Made by a program: the position numbers and the translations under genes
Notes under the pieces: generated by a model
What the model was told of the DNA's origin: nothing
Database searches by the model: none
What the model saw: only the letters and a program-made list of their open reading frames with translations
Shown here: positions 12,222-24,230 of the stretch, piece by piece
Position numbering within the stretch: position 1 is the stretch's first letter
How the letters are laid out: every line of letters begins with the position of its first letter
From: Harmonia axyridis
Taxonomy: Eukaryota; Arthropoda; Insecta; Coleoptera; Coccinellidae
Length of the DNA: 64,000 nt
NCBI RefSeq assembly: GCF_914767665.1
Contig: NC_059501.1
Span: 72,080,798 to 72,144,797, forward strand
Reading direction: 5' to 3'

Positions 12222-12975
12222 TAGGTGTACAAGAACTGCTGCTATTGCTTTTTCAACAGATGGCTGTAGTGGTGAGTTATAATCGAAATAAATAGATCGT
12301 TATTGTCATACTATAAGATTTTAGGTATTTGTAAACATTACGCCGTCGAAATTTTAGTCGATTTGTGTCTGCATCATAAAGTTATTCTTGATCGAACATG
12401 TCAGCTTACTAGCTAAATTCTCGCCATTTTTTTTTCTGCTTCAAATACATATGATGAGTCAGCTTTTAGTGAAATAACTTGCTGAGAGTGGTTTCAACGC
12501 TTCAAGAACGGTGATTTTGACGTCGAAGACCATCAGGGCGGTTGAAGCGAGAAGGTTTTCGAAGATGCAGAATTGGAAGCATCACTTGATCAAAACTCGT
12601 GTCAAACGCAAAAAGAATTGGCAGGATCATTGCGAGTGACGAACAACTCATTTCAAAACGCCTGAAAGTCATGAGAATGATTCAGAAACGAAGAAATTGG
12701 GTGCCATACGAGTTGAAGCCCAGAGATGTTGGACGTTAAAATGAGAAGTCCTACCCCACACGGCCTGGCTGACCAGCACTTCCAGTCTTATGAAGAAGTA
12801 AAAAATTGGATCGATTCAAGAAATGACTACTTTTTTCAACGCAGGATTCGTACTCTGCTCGAAAGATGGGAGAAAGTAGGGGCCAGAGAGGGACAACCTT
12901 TGAATCATAAATGTATAACTAGATATTTACAATAAACCCCTAATTTTTGAAGAAAACAACGTATTTTGCGGGATC
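12222..12975 (+). mobile_element. mariner copy 2, internally deleted
   Basis: Same mariner family, plus orientation. The 5' terminal repeat TAGGTGTACAAGAACTGC starts at 12222. The internal 5' leader motif TAGGTATTTGTAAACATTA lies at 12322, as in copies 3 and 4. Coding relics follow: EWFQRFKNGDFDVE-like sequence at about 12487-12530, then the GSLRV and NWVPYELKPRDV blocks. At about 12735-12750 the sequence jumps to the C-terminal part (HGLADQHFQSYEEVKNWIDS), so about 450 bp with all three catalytic Asp codons is missing. The 3' end decays near 12960-12980. It could only move in trans. Confidence 0.85.
12726..12935 (+). pseudogene. mariner transposase remnant (C-terminal part)
   Basis: This open frame fuses the few residues before the internal deletion to the C-terminal region. 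The HGLADQHFQSYEEVKNWIDS stretch and the closing LLERWEKVGA are family-typical (ERWEKV is the usual mariner C-terminal signature). There is no catalytic residue, so no enzymatic role is possible. Confidence 0.8.
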
Positions 12976-13134
12976 CTTCACAATATTCTCTAATTTCGCA
13001 CACAAAAATTGTTAGCATCATCAATATCTCCAAATTCCGTTGAATAAAATCAACAACCCAAACAAAGTACCAATATGAAAAATTACGACCACACCCCCCT
13101 CTCTATAAATCACCAATCACCCCATCCACATAAC

Positions 13135-13420
13135 CTCAAACCGGACACCGGCAAAGTATTCAAATTGATTTCCCGGGAAAGTTGCCGTTGCGGGCATCGT
13201 AAAGCTCGCTCGCGCTGCGAAATCAAATCCGAGAATACATTCATTCGGCGTGTTATTGATATTGCCGTCCAAAGGCCGTAAACACGGCATCTGAGGACTG
13301 CCGGATGGCCGTCGGAACGCGAAAAAATTACGGTCGGATTGCGATCTCGTGAAATATCGATGAGAAGTCGAAATCGACGGGGACCCCTAACTCTTTTTAC
13401 GAGCCCGAACTGTTTTCAAG
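13135..13420. other. CpG-rich island
   Basis: Unusually CpG-dense for this window (CCGGACACCGGC, GTTGCCGTTGCGGGC, GCTCGCTCGCGCTGCG and others). It is not repeated elsewhere here, and two short plus-strand frames cross it without family resemblance. Candidate conserved regulatory DNA or an exon of a host gene; undecided. Confidence 0.35.
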
Positions 13421-13529
13421 TTATTACTTCGAGAGGTGATAGGAAGTGGGGAATGGGCTTAGGGCTTCGGGCCGGAAGTGGCCACGTGTTAATAAAGTGC
13501 GATGGGGTTGAGGGGGGATACTGTTGAAG

Positions 13530-14056
13530 TCGTTGTTTATTCAGGAATGCAGATTTGGTTTGAAACTTTTAGTGAAATTCAGGCTGGGAAATAATAAAAG
13601 ATGCGGCAACAACGCCTTTATAAGTTTATTCAACTTATTTTCAATTGCATCTTACCTTCCAGATGATAGAACTGCCAGATTGAAGTCACTCAAACCTTTA
13701 TGGATTGATACCTTCCTTCAATCTAATGAAAGTGGCAAGGAAGTTTAGCGTTCGGAATGGAGTCCCTGTAATGTCTTCAACAAAAGTCTAATCTTTGATT
13801 CTTCAGAGAAAGTTCTAGGTTTCGATCATCCTAGGAAAATTTGGAGTATTTTAAATCGACTGGCCATGGTCGTTGTTATAGCATGCCCTTCGAATCGCAT
13901 TCTATTGAAAGCCTACTATGTGAGTGTGGTGAAGAAGAAACCATTGACCACTTGGTGAATAGTTTTCCGATTTACAAATTTCAAGGTGGTTTCCAAGCTA
14001 TCCATTCAGTTTTAGATTATTTTTTAGAATGGGTCGTTAACTCCAAATCAATATAA
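13530..14056 (+). pseudogene. LINE ORF2 C-terminal fragment (zinc-motif type)
   Basis: The C-terminal region of an insect non-LTR retrotransposon. In order: NNAFISLFN...SYLPDDRTARLKSLKPLW (13600-13715), then VLGFDHPRKIWSILNRL, then, after a frame change near 13860, TGHGRCYSM and CECGEEETIDHLV. The last is the Cys-rich knuckle that ends R1/Jockey-type ORF2 proteins, followed by a short tail stopping at 14054-14056. The reverse transcriptase and endonuclease are missing (5' truncation) and at least one frameshift is present. It is inactive. Confidence 0.75.
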
Positions 14057-17000
14057 TGGAAACTGAAATTTATTACTCTTTCGTTCTTTTCTTTTTTGTT
14101 TTCAGATTTAATCATAAAATCCTGAAATGTGAGTGAAGAGAAAGGATGGGAAAGATTTTGTTTGGTTGGAGAAAAAGGTCCTTCAATATAACTTATATCA
14201 GCTTATTCTGTAAACAAATACATAAACCAGTCACTACACCTGTACGGGGAGCCAGAGTTTTTGCTGAGGTTTTTTGGCTGTGCTCTTGTAATATACGTTG
14301 AAATATATGATGCCCCGTTTACATTTCCTCTGCTATAACTGATATAACATTAACACATGCTTTGTTGTTTGAAGTTGATAGTTTGTTATATTGCTATTGT
14401 TCAAAGTATACAAGATTATTGCATTTTTCGGAAATTCCATTCTAATGATGTCCATTTGGTAACACACTTTGCTGGAAATAGTCACGCAATATAACAGGTT
14501 CTGATAGATTATATAAAGAAAAAGCCAAATTAAACAAAATGCGAAACTGAGAATAATCAAGTCAATTACAAGACTTCAACTAAGATATGGATCGGCAGAA
14601 TGGGGCTAGTCACTGAGAATAAAATGTTGAGAGCTGCAATGGATATGTCGTGGTTCGTAAGAAAACAACTAATCTACAAGGAGTGCAAAACAGTCAATGA
14701 TTTCCTGAAGACCAGCAGTGGGACCAGAATAGGGACCAGGATTTTCCAGGGAAACTAATGATTACCAGATCCTTCTAGTTCACGTTACATTTTTGTTTAG
14801 TTTTCTGCTCGTGCGATATTTCAGGGGTGGTGCCCCTCTAGTGTTGCTACAGCTGAAGAGAAAGGCACAGAAGATTTTTGAAAATACAAGTTAACATCCA
14901 AAGGACAGCTTAAGAGGACTAGTTGTTTTCAACCCTATCGAATATTTGATTGGGATACCAGCCTTTTGCGAAAAAAAGACCCAGAGCCAAACTACGAAGG
15001 AACAGAAATCGAGAAAAACTCAATATCAAATAAAAAGAAGAAACCTTTATTATCGTCCTTTTCCACTGACTCTCAGAAGCCGCTAGATCTCTCTTGATCT
15101 AGAGAGAGATCTAAAAGGGCGCCACTGTTTCAATAAGATCAGCGACTACGTCTGGTGATGGGTTTTGGTGAATCGGAACCTGAAATGCTACAAGAGTGAA
15201 AAAGGATGGGACTTATAACTTTGACATTTTCCTATGAATGACATAAGTATTCTCAAAAACCACACGACAGAAATTGTAAAAGGAGTACAAACGAAAAAGA
15301 AACAAAAGGTTAATAATAGGCAAATAGATGCCCTCAACCTTGAAAAAAAAGGTTTAGTGAGGTAGGTGGTAGGTCGTATTCTTCAAACGCGAAGTCTCAC
15401 ACTGTTTAATCTCTCATAAGGTAGTTCGTCTATAAGGATTCTAGATAGCTAGATGACATAACATAATGTTGAAGAATCCATAAACATTGACTTAGATAAT
15501 GATATATTTATGTTGAATTGAGACATGTGCCAAACAGGCCATCATTTATTATCGTAAAAATTTATTTCTCGCAAGATTTATATTAGCTAGCATATTCTTG
15601 GAATTCAACACCTTAAGAAATTTGATTCTGGGTCTACCGAAGCTAGTGGAAGCATTGATCACTTTTGGGATGAAAACAATTTTTGGTATAGTATTTCCAA
15701 AGTCACTTGAACTAGTCCATAAAAACGCTTGGCCATAGATGTCCCATTGAAGTGGATACCGCGATCCGCTAAATACCAGGGTTGATTTGAAAGTATTGTT
15801 AGGCAATAAATTCACTGTCCCCAAATGAATTTCTGGAAACTTGGACAACCCTTATACAATCTGAATATCTGGTTCCTCCAAGTGACTTTGGATATACTAT
15901 ATCCGATTTCAAAATTTCCCCTCGCCAAATGCGTTTCAATGCATTCCGGTTTTGTGACTATGTCTGTCGGTCTGTATGTCTGCACATCCTTGAAACATCC
16001 TTCATCTATAATTTTTATTCGATTTTTTAAGCCTTTTCTGTTTATAACTCTTTATCCCCCCAAAGACTTATGTCTGGGTACGTCACTGAAACCTTCCTCT
16101 AATTGAATGATTCTCATTATCAACGACAAACCTTGTTCCTTGATTGAAAGAAAAATTGAATAAGTAACCATAAAAATTGTTTTTCCATCAATCAAAATGT
16201 TATCACTTCAGAACTTCAATATATTCAGAATTTACGGTGTAATATGAATTTTCACTTGAAAAAACCTGCAACAGCGCGAATGCAACTCGTGCCTACGGCA
16301 GCCACCCCTGAAATTTCACCCCAAAAACTAATTAATTCACTCCGTAAAAACCATGTTCTTTGTCGTGTAATTGTCGACATTTAATATAGCCAAGAAACAC
16401 GCTGAGGAATGTCCCAACATGACCATATGTTTGCCTTCGGTTCCGAATGTTTCACTGACGGGGTGATAAACATGTTTATCTCGCTTTATTGCGCCAACTC
16501 AACGTCACCTGTGGCGTGACTGGAAGTACTTTGTTGAGCGGAGGACGAAAAATTGGGCCCATTTTTCGGACATGAGTAAATATGAGATGGAATTTTATGA
16601 TAAGTGGGGTTTTGGATGAAAATGGTGGTTAAAGCTTGGGTTACCCCCAAATTTTGTTTTTTTGATAAACACATTAAACTTCACCCTTAGGGATACTTTT
16701 CGGCTGGGACTGTAAACAAGAGATAACTACAATGATCCTATCATGATCATTCGGTCTACAATTAGTCCTGTAGAGAAACAAAAGCGATCTAACATCTGAC
16801 TAGGGTTTTGGACATACGGCCGTTCGAAATGTTATTTCCTTCATTATATAAAAACTACTCACTAGATAGTGATTAAATTTAGAATTAATATAGAGAATAA
16901 CAATTTCGAGCTATAGAAATACTAATGAAGATTTTTCAGAAAATCTCAAAATTTGTATCTAAAAGAATTATTTTCAATTCAATAAATAGATCTATGAATC

Positions 17001-17194
17001 TGAGAAGGATTTTATCATGGAAATTCTATAGATAGTTAGATAGCAGAGATTTTTATAAACAATATAGAAATTCAAACCAAATATCTTAATATTTTATATT
17101 GGTTCAGATTCGTCGATTTTAATGAATTTCTTCACTTCATCAACAACTTTCATCTTTCAGTTGTAGTCACAATGGAAAATGAAACTAGATTAGA
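14057..17194. other. Spacer, mostly unrecognised
   Basis: Contains a faint LINE-like stretch at about 14575-14700 (RYGSAEWGLVTENKMLRAA resembles the C-terminal part of RTE-type ORFs, weakly). A 10-bp-arm palindrome built on AGATCTCTCT lies at 15089-15116. A 99-codon minus-strand frame at 15549-15848 has an unmatched, hydrophobic, Leu/Ile/Asn-rich product. No gene can be supported. Confidence 0.35.
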
Positions 17195-17940
17195 TTTAGA
17201 TCCAATTTAGGAGGTTCCGTTTCACTGCGACCTAATGGTCTATTGTGCCCCCATCAAAGCTTTTCTCTCTCCATAACGTGATCTACAGTTCACCTTCCAG
17301 ATCCAGAGTTCTAATGAACTCCACTACCAAAGACGCTAATTCCTCACTCCTGCAAGTTTCTTGTTGAAAGTAGATTTTGCGTTGGCTAGAGATAGTGAGG
17401 CATTCCGTCACCAGGTGATCCGGAGTTTCGTCCTCCTCCCCCAAGAACCTGCACTTGTCATTTTCTGATAGACCCATTCTCATGAGGTGTTTCCTAAGGC
17501 GACAATGCCCTGTGAGGAATCCAGTGAGGAGATGTAGTAAATTCTTGCTAAGATCCAGTTACTACTCGGATCTCGCAGTGCCAAAGTTTCGAAGAAACTT
17601 TTTGGAATGATCCAAACCAGAAAGATTCCGCCAGAATGCTTCTCTTTCGGTTTTTACCTTCTCCTGGAACTCCTTTTTGTAGGAACATTTGCCTATACCA
17701 CAGAGAAGTTTCGGGCCGATGATAGGAGTTTTTGCTCCTTTTCTGGTAAGTGTGTTGGCTTCTTCATTCCCTCTCGAAGTGGCCGGGAATCCAGACTAAA
17801 AAAAAATTGTTATTCTTGAGTATTTCATTGAGTTTTCTTTGGCACTCCAATACCATCTCAGAATAGATGATATGTGACGTCAGTGCTTTGATTGCAGCCT
17901 GACTATCAGAATGTATCGTCATATCACATTTCTGATAGTT
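17195..17940 (-). pseudogene. LINE 3' end with RNase H domain, copy A
   Basis: Minus-strand relic of a Jockey/I-type LINE. Near 17860-17910 the translation gives TIHSDSQAAIKAL, the RNase H block with a catalytic Asp (D-S-Q-A-A-I). Near 17770-17800 it gives VWIPGHFEG, the next RNase H landmark. The open frame 17283-17483 then carries a Cys-containing tail (RMGLSENDKCRF...EEDETPDHLVTECL) ending in a stop. A 3' UTR-like segment with GGTTCCGTTTCACTG (17213 onward on the plus strand) is shared with copy B near 22.5 kb. The reverse transcriptase is absent and the frame is broken. Confidence 0.8.
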
Positions 17941-18985
17941 TTTTGCTAGGTTAAATTTCTAAAAATAAGAGAAAACGAACAGCATTTACTGTCTTGATTC
18001 AACAATCAAGATATACTGAATATCATATCCTTATGAACCAAATCACCCTTTTCAAGAGAAATTATAAAAGAATAAAAGTATGAGACAGATATTTCTGAAC
18101 GTTATTGTTATTCATATTCCAATATTTGAAATCACTGGTATCCAGGGCGGTTTACGAGTAAAAGGACTACATATTGAAAACTGTGGTTAGAGTATGTTGA
18201 CCTGATTTTCAAAAATCGAGTTTTCGATATCATTTTCTGAAATTTTTGAAATATTCGTTTCAGCATAACTCCTATAATTTCGGATAGATTCGACTGTAAT
18301 TTTTTTTAATATTAAATTCTATAGCCTCAATATAAACATGAAATTGGAAAAAAATCAGGTCCCATTGAAGTTCAACCTAAAAAAATCGCCTGTATACTAT
18401 TTTTCTCTTTAGTGTTCGTCTTCACAGATTTTGCGCACATTTCAAATTCTAAATTAATGGCCGCATTTAAATTTCTTGTAATGATATGAAAAATTCAGTG
18501 AAATGCATAAATAATTGAAAAAATTATCTAGAAATGGAGGTATTTTGGATTCAGCTCGATGATCTCTACACACAGTTTTTATTTATCTGTTCATTCGTCA
18601 AACAACTTCTATATTCAATAAATTCGATCAATTTTGCTTATTCTCAAAGCTCCAACCTACAAAGCACATTCAGTATCTTTCGTAATTTATTATAAATAAA
18701 GCCATCCTAGCCTACTAAATCATTTTACTTCATTGATACAAAAATAATTCGTCGACAATTTCAACTCAAAATTACACCCATCTAGTGCACTAGATGAGTG
18801 TTCAGTGTGCGCAATCGGGATCAGCGAAAAACAAGCCGTATATCTTCCAGAAGAAGGTGGAAAGAACCATCGTTCCCACTCAGCAAAGCTGAACTCAATT
18901 ACAAAACTGTACAAAAAGACATAAATTAACGTTCGTATACTTTACCTCCGTCAAAGAGACGGAAAAAAAGGAACAGCTAGTTAAG
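17941..18985. other. Spacer without recognised genes
   Basis: AT-rich. The block 18120-18420 has the look of a decayed dispersed non-coding repeat, but no second copy was found in this window. Confidence 0.35.
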
Positions 18986-18986
18986 C

Positions 18987-19355
18987 GTGAAGATCGGCAT
19001 CCTCAAATGCCTAAGCGAGGGAGAAAAGCCTTCTGGAAGAATCATGAGACCCCAGAGAAGCGGAAGAGAACGAAGGTATTCCTCACGAGATCGGGTATCA
19101 ACCTTTTTCAGGAGAAATACCGAGGTCGGTTCTGACATTGACTATTTTCCAGTAATGGGAAAATACCGACCGAATAGGCAATTAACAGCTTGTTCTTGGA
19201 ACGACTGCGAGAGGGTTAGAGGATGTTTTACACTTCGTTTTGCTGCTGGAGTGGAAGATCGTTTGGATGGAATCGATATCATCCGAATGGAGGGTGTTCC
19301 GTTCTCATATCTTTATTGGGTGTGTTCTTGGTTTGAAATGGCCTTTAAGATATGA
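18987..19355 (+). other. Unrecognised 122-codon open frame
   Basis: An Arg/Ser-rich N-terminal half and a Trp/Tyr-containing C-terminal half, no known motif, no signal peptide or membrane segment. GC content is somewhat higher than in its flanks. It could be a chance frame in a CpG-richer island. No function is assigned. Confidence 0.2.
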
Positions 19356-19739
19356 GGATTACGCAAATACTGTTTGTTGCCTGGTTACGTAACTCTAGGG
19401 CGATACAATAAATACGAAATAACCAGAAAAATACAAGTTCGCAAAAGCTTCAGGAGCTTTTGGGCGCTCGTCATTCATCTCGCCGTTAAACACAAAATAA
19501 CTGTATACACTATATCAGGAAAGATACGTCTCGAAAGATTAGATATCTGATGGGAGGAACATAAATGAAATTCTATTACCTAGTTAAATGAAGATAGTAT
19601 GATTTGAACAATTTCCTTTCCAACATCGCTTTGAGGTAAGAAGGTTACAATTGGGCATGTTCACAATAATACGATATAGATTATCTGAATTCTAAGATAA
19701 TCATTTTTTACGAAACGAGAATGATGATATTTTTATTTT

Positions 19740-19895
19740 GCTATATGTTCTCGGTGAGGACAATATTTCACAAAACATAACTTCAATAGAGAAAATATTG
19801 TCATATACTAATTGCAGAAGGTAATTCCAACACTCATGCGTTCGAATTTCGTTTTGGAATAGGAGCCCATTCTGCAACTTATTTTAGAATATACT
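19740..19895 (-). repeat. Partial copy of the 523-bp mobile insert
   Basis: On the minus strand this segment matches the start of the insert at 31809-32331. Shared blocks include GCAGAATGGGCTCCTATTCC (exact over 20 nt), GAAATTCGAACGCATGAGTG, TTGG and AATATTGTC. The match begins near 19893 at what is the terminus of the other copy and ends near 19740. It shows that the 31.8-kb insert belongs to a dispersed, non-coding family. Confidence 0.75.
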
Positions 19896-22425
19896 ATTAA
19901 ATGAGTGCAACTTTACATATTTATGCAAAATGCGTTTTAACTCTGATCCATGCACATTCCAAGAACTTCCGAAAGGAGAGGTCGGGACCATCGAACATCG
20001 AACATACCAATCAACCCGTTCAACGTTCCCTTAGGTTTTCAACTTAAGGATTTGGTTTATCTTGTATTGAACTGGTCTCCACAAATATTTTCACCTATTT
20101 CCGAATGAGAGGATTTCTTGGCGCACTATCTAAGTGACGAAAACCTCGAATATTCAATTTTTAGTCGCAGAATTAACATTTTTGTAAAATTTGCGTACGC
20201 AAAACGTGCGATCCGCTCCCGAGAAACATTTCACAGCTACCAAATTCTCGAGAGCCAGGCTACCTATTGACATATCCTCCGCGTTTTTCTGAACCGTTGC
20301 ATTAATTCAGTAAGTTATCAATCGATCAAACTACAATAAATATTCTTTTCAGACACCTTATATTTTATAAACAAATTAATAGTGTTATTTTAAAAATCAA
20401 GCACACCATGAAAAATATTCTGAAAATTGAAATTGTATAAATTGAAGAACAAGGTGATGATCAGTGAATTAATGAACAATACTTTATTTGAGACCCCAAC
20501 TATTATACAAGACTGATTGTTTCTCGCTCCACCACTTTAGATGGATTATACCTATATGAACTAAAATGGTGGCTTGATTTTTCCCTGATATAACTGAATT
20601 CGAAACGATGCGAGAATAATATTCATGTGTGCAATTTTTGTTTTTTTCCCTGATTTTTCAGAATTCTTAATTATGTTAATTTAACGTCACATACAGGTTA
20701 GGTTATATATATTTTTGTTGAATACCGCAGTGATTCAAACAAGTTTTTTTGTGAAAAAACATTTCTAATGAATTGAACCCAACATACCAAAGTCTGTGCT
20801 CAAAAATATTTTCAGCTTGAGACTAGCTAAAACTTAGACGATAATAAAACTTTCGCCCTTACATTTGACAACACCGCTATTGTTACCTAGCTCATTATAT
20901 CGAATAATTTTATGGTCAGCTCTTTTGAATTTGTTAACTTTTTAAAATTTTTTAGATACCTATACTACACCAAAAAAAGTCTAATGGAGTTAAAACTGGT
21001 AACCTTGTCGGCTAGGATGAAGTAACTCTAGTGCAAATGAGCTTTCTAGGAGAAGTTCTGTTCAAAACTTCAAGAGTTTGATGAGCAGGGCATACATCTT
21101 GTTGAAACTAATTGTCTCCAAATCGTCATTCTAGTTACGTACAGCTGATGGAGTAACATCTTTTATCATTTATATTTTACCCCACTCAAATTGCCATCAG
21201 TTACAAAAGGACCTACAACATTATCTATCAAAAAACGAGAAAACGAGAAAATAAAAAAATTAATTTTCAAAATTGCGTTACAATAAGTTTTCTAATAATC
21301 TTAGTGAAACAAACAACGCAATTTTACAAACGTAATACAATGCAGAAATTCCTTCTCCAATCTCCTCCACCCGAAACACAAAAACTGAAAAGCACCCCAT
21401 CCAAGGGGGGCCCCAAAACACGGTGTTGCCTTCAACTTGATCAGATATCCGTGGAAAGTGGATTTAATACACCTGAATGGGAGCCGAAAAGCGGAAAAAG
21501 CGCAGATAGGTTAATTGACAACGGCGTAGATAACACATCCAATCCCATTTTACTCCTGCTCTTCCTGTAAACATAACCTAACAGCCGGATGGAACATTTC
21601 TCCGCTGGTTTTCGTCGGTTATCCAGATTAAAATGGCGTGTGCGTACGTATTGACAGGGTTCTTTTCCACAGCGGCGTAGGGTTACACTTTTGTGTGTGT
21701 TTTTCTCTGAATTCGTTGATTCGTGCAGGAGATTCCATTATTTTGATATTGTGAGTGTTGTTTAAAGTCAATTCAAGAAAGATCAGTACCTTCATGAAGG
21801 TTTCGCCATAGCATAAGCTTTGAGATTCTGAGGGTCCTGGAAGAATCTAGATAATAAACATTCGTTTGTTAATTGAAATCTAACTGAATGATATAATCAG
21901 AAAAAAAGACTCAAAAATAATTAAATGAACATCCTTAGGAAACCTTGTGAAACACTCATGTGACTGTTTTCACAGAAAATTCCAACTTTTAACTATTACT
22001 TTTCATATTACTTTTTTTAAAGATCATAATTTGGAATAATGAACCATAATAAATATTCGAACTATATACTTTCCTGAATCTTTCAATAAGAATCGAATAT
22101 AACAAACCTGCTTTAATGTGTTTTGTGGACCTCAAGTAAGCTTACGATGGAGTGAGATTGAAAGACGTTCTAAGAATAAGAAAAAATATAAAACTATAAA
22201 AATGTAATACCAAACTTGCAACCAATACTGAACATAAAGAATTCAATAAGGTCGTCTTAACACTCCACTCAATAAGGGCTTTTCCAGTAAAAATATACTT
22301 TTTCTCTAGAATTCTATCTTTTTCGTCATTATAATCCTCTTCAAGAGCGCTCCTCTAAATTTTCAATACTTTTTCTGTGGAAAAATACGTTTTCGCTTTC
22401 CGAATAGTCTCTAACAAGGGCTCTT
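19896..22425. other. Spacer with one CpG-richer block
   Basis: No recognisable gene. An 88-codon frame at 21304-21570 (+) crosses a CpG-richer, non-repetitive block at about 21420-21720. The product is unmatched. Confidence 0.4.
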
Positions 22426-22427
22426 AC

Positions 22428-22519
22428 CTCGACAATCATTTAAGATTACGATTTAATATTCAATTGAGGCGGTTCCGACAATCATTGAAGATCACGATTT
22501 AAGATTCAATTGAGGGGGT
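22428..22519. repeat. 45-bp tandem duplication at a LINE 3' end
   Basis: Two adjacent units each run from CGACAATCATT through GATTACGATTTAA or GATCACGATTTAA to CAATTGAGG.GGTTCC. They sit at the 3' boundary of the RNase H-type LINE relic, as 3' UTR repeats often do. Confidence 0.8.
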
Positions 22520-22905
22520 TCCGTTTCACTGTAACCTTATATGGCCTTTTGTGCCCCATCAGAACTATTCTCGTCATACCGTGATCTATAGCTCGCCTTC
22601 CAGTTTCAATGAACTCCAGTATCTGGGATGGCTTGAAAGAGGCCACTTCTTCACTTCTACAAGATTCTTATCCAAAGTAGATTTTGCGTTGGCTAGTGAT
22701 GGTGAGGTACCAGGTGATTCGGAGTTTTCTCCTCCCCCCCACAAAATCTGCAGTCAGCTTAACTCATTCTCATGAGGTGTTTCCTAAGGCGACAATGCCC
22801 TTTGTGAGGAATCCGGTGAGGAGGTATATTCATTCTTGCTAAGATCTAGGTAATTCTTGGATCGACGAACACTTCTTCATAAGTGCCAAATTTCTTTTCT
22901 GCAGC
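22500..22905 (-). pseudogene. LINE 3' end with RNase H-type tail, copy B
   Basis: Same family as the relic at 17195-17940. Nearly collinear nucleotide blocks are GGTTCCGTTTCACTG, CGTGATCTA, AGTAGATTTTGCGTTGGCTAG, TCTCATGAGGTGTTTCCTAAGGCGACAATGCCC (given here only as a landmark within 22765-22800) and TTCTTGCTAAGATC. Small deletions destroy the reading frame of the Cys-rich tail. Only the last part of the element is present. Confidence 0.8.
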
Positions 22906-23053
22906 ACCTTCTAACTGTTGTGTTCGATGAATTAGAGTCCGAATAACAAATATCAAACTATTTCTTTGCTTGTACAGTATTCTATCAACACACGAATCTC
23001 TTTTTGGTCCAACAGCAAATTAAGTAATTGTTGTCTTGATATTGATGATGCAC

Positions 23054-23275
23054 TATATGTTAGAAAGTGATTTGGGATGTTTCCATCATCTATGCGGTGG
23101 TATGGTGCGTACAAGTCCAGACCGACTCAGTTTGGCAAACGGTTCTTCTCAGAATCAACCAATCGGTCCTTCTTAGGACCACCACTCTGAAGACGGCAGG
23201 CGCGAATGGTTGCCGAAACGTCGGCAACAACCAACCGCATAGATGATGGAAACAGCCCAAATAACTATCTAACAA
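23054..23275. repeat. Foldback element with hammerhead-like core
   Basis: Inverted arms of about 40 bp (about 23057-23100 and 23232-23275, centred on TTTCCATCATCTATGCGGT) enclose about 130 bp. Inside, CTGAAGA at 23187-23193 is followed by a possible stem CGGCA/TGCCG, then GAAACGTC at 23215-23222. This is the order of the conserved hammerhead ribozyme core (CUGANGA, helix II, GAAA, cleavage triplet) carried by Penelope-like elements. A further hairpin, GGTCCT/AGGACC, lies at 23165-23180. Helix I pairing is weak. No coding sequence. Confidence 0.5.
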
Positions 23276-23304
23276 CAAATTGAGTGACCTACGTTATGTC
23301 TCAA

Positions 23305-23400
23305 AATTTTGACACGCATCTTTTGAAGCTTGTTACTAACAGAACAAAAGAGTATGGCACTACGGCTGCAATTTGTGCATGAGTGACATGTTATTGTAAT
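23305..23400. repeat. Dispersed repeat, copy 1
   Basis: Shares TTGACACGCATCTTTTGAAG plus CTTG, and after a short gap TATGGCACT, with 28223-28335 in the same orientation. Non-coding, family unknown. Confidence 0.65.
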
Positions 23401-23660
23401 CTAACCAGTAAACCAGTATCTGATGAAATTCGGGACGTCTAGCGAATCCTCCCTAGCTCCAGTCCAAGTTCGATTTCCAGATAACAAGACAGTATCATCT
23501 GCATGGGACAGGATTAATGAAAATCAAAAACAATGTGGAGCCCAAGGAAGAACCTTGTGGTACTTCTGATGTCTTCAAAGATCTTCAACGAGCTGAGTAC
23601 TTCACCAGCCGAACTGGTTGATATCTTTCATCTATGGTCCCTGAACAGTTCCAACTAAGT
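23400..23660 (-). pseudogene. LINE reverse-transcriptase relic
   Basis: The minus-strand translation gives SEVPQGSSLGSTLFLIFIN, the conserved (G)VPQGSxLGPxLFxLxIND block of non-LTR reverse transcriptase, followed by ADDTVLLSGNRTW, the catalytic Y/F-A-D-D block. The linker between the two is shortened and stops occur in the flanks. No neighbouring domain is readable, so clade and limits are uncertain. Confidence 0.65.
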
Positions 23661-23899
23661 GCTTCTAATTTCAATGCTCTCAAGTTTTCCAACAACCCGC
23701 TATGTGAGATTGTATTTTTTGTCAAGAAAAATTCCCACTATTTCCTATCCTTTGTCAAAATTATCCAGAGTGTCAGTAGCTGAAATAATTATTTCAACCG
23801 ATTTCAGGTTATTAGTTGACTTTCCTTCAGATTCAGAAGAATTGACCTCGATTCCAAACAAAATTTGCGGTTTCTGTGCCCCACAGATCTTACAATGTT

Positions 23900-24230
23900 T
23901 TATCCATTTCTGACTACGCCACTGCTGCCGATATTTCTTCCGGAAGAGATGAGTAGGAAATGGAGGCGAAACTGAATTTTATTACACTTCAGTACGACAG
24001 TCGAAGGTAAAACTGCGGAATTGTTAGAACCGGAAACGAGAATCGACCGGTGTGATTCTCTGGGGAAGCGCACTCTCTGACACTTCCGATATCTCCGGAA
24101 ATAAGATATCAGCGGTCGAATTCGGGAAAACATAATTGATAACTCTTTTCGGAACCGTCGACGTAAATATTTCAACCCCCTCCGGTTTGGAGTTTTACTC
24201 GGCACGTTTTCCAGTATTGGGGTTCGAAAA
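23900..24230. other. CpG-richer block, no gene recognised
   Basis: A 101-codon minus-strand frame (23900-24205), Arg- and Ser-rich, crosses the block. No family features. Possibly non-coding conserved DNA. Confidence 0.25.
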
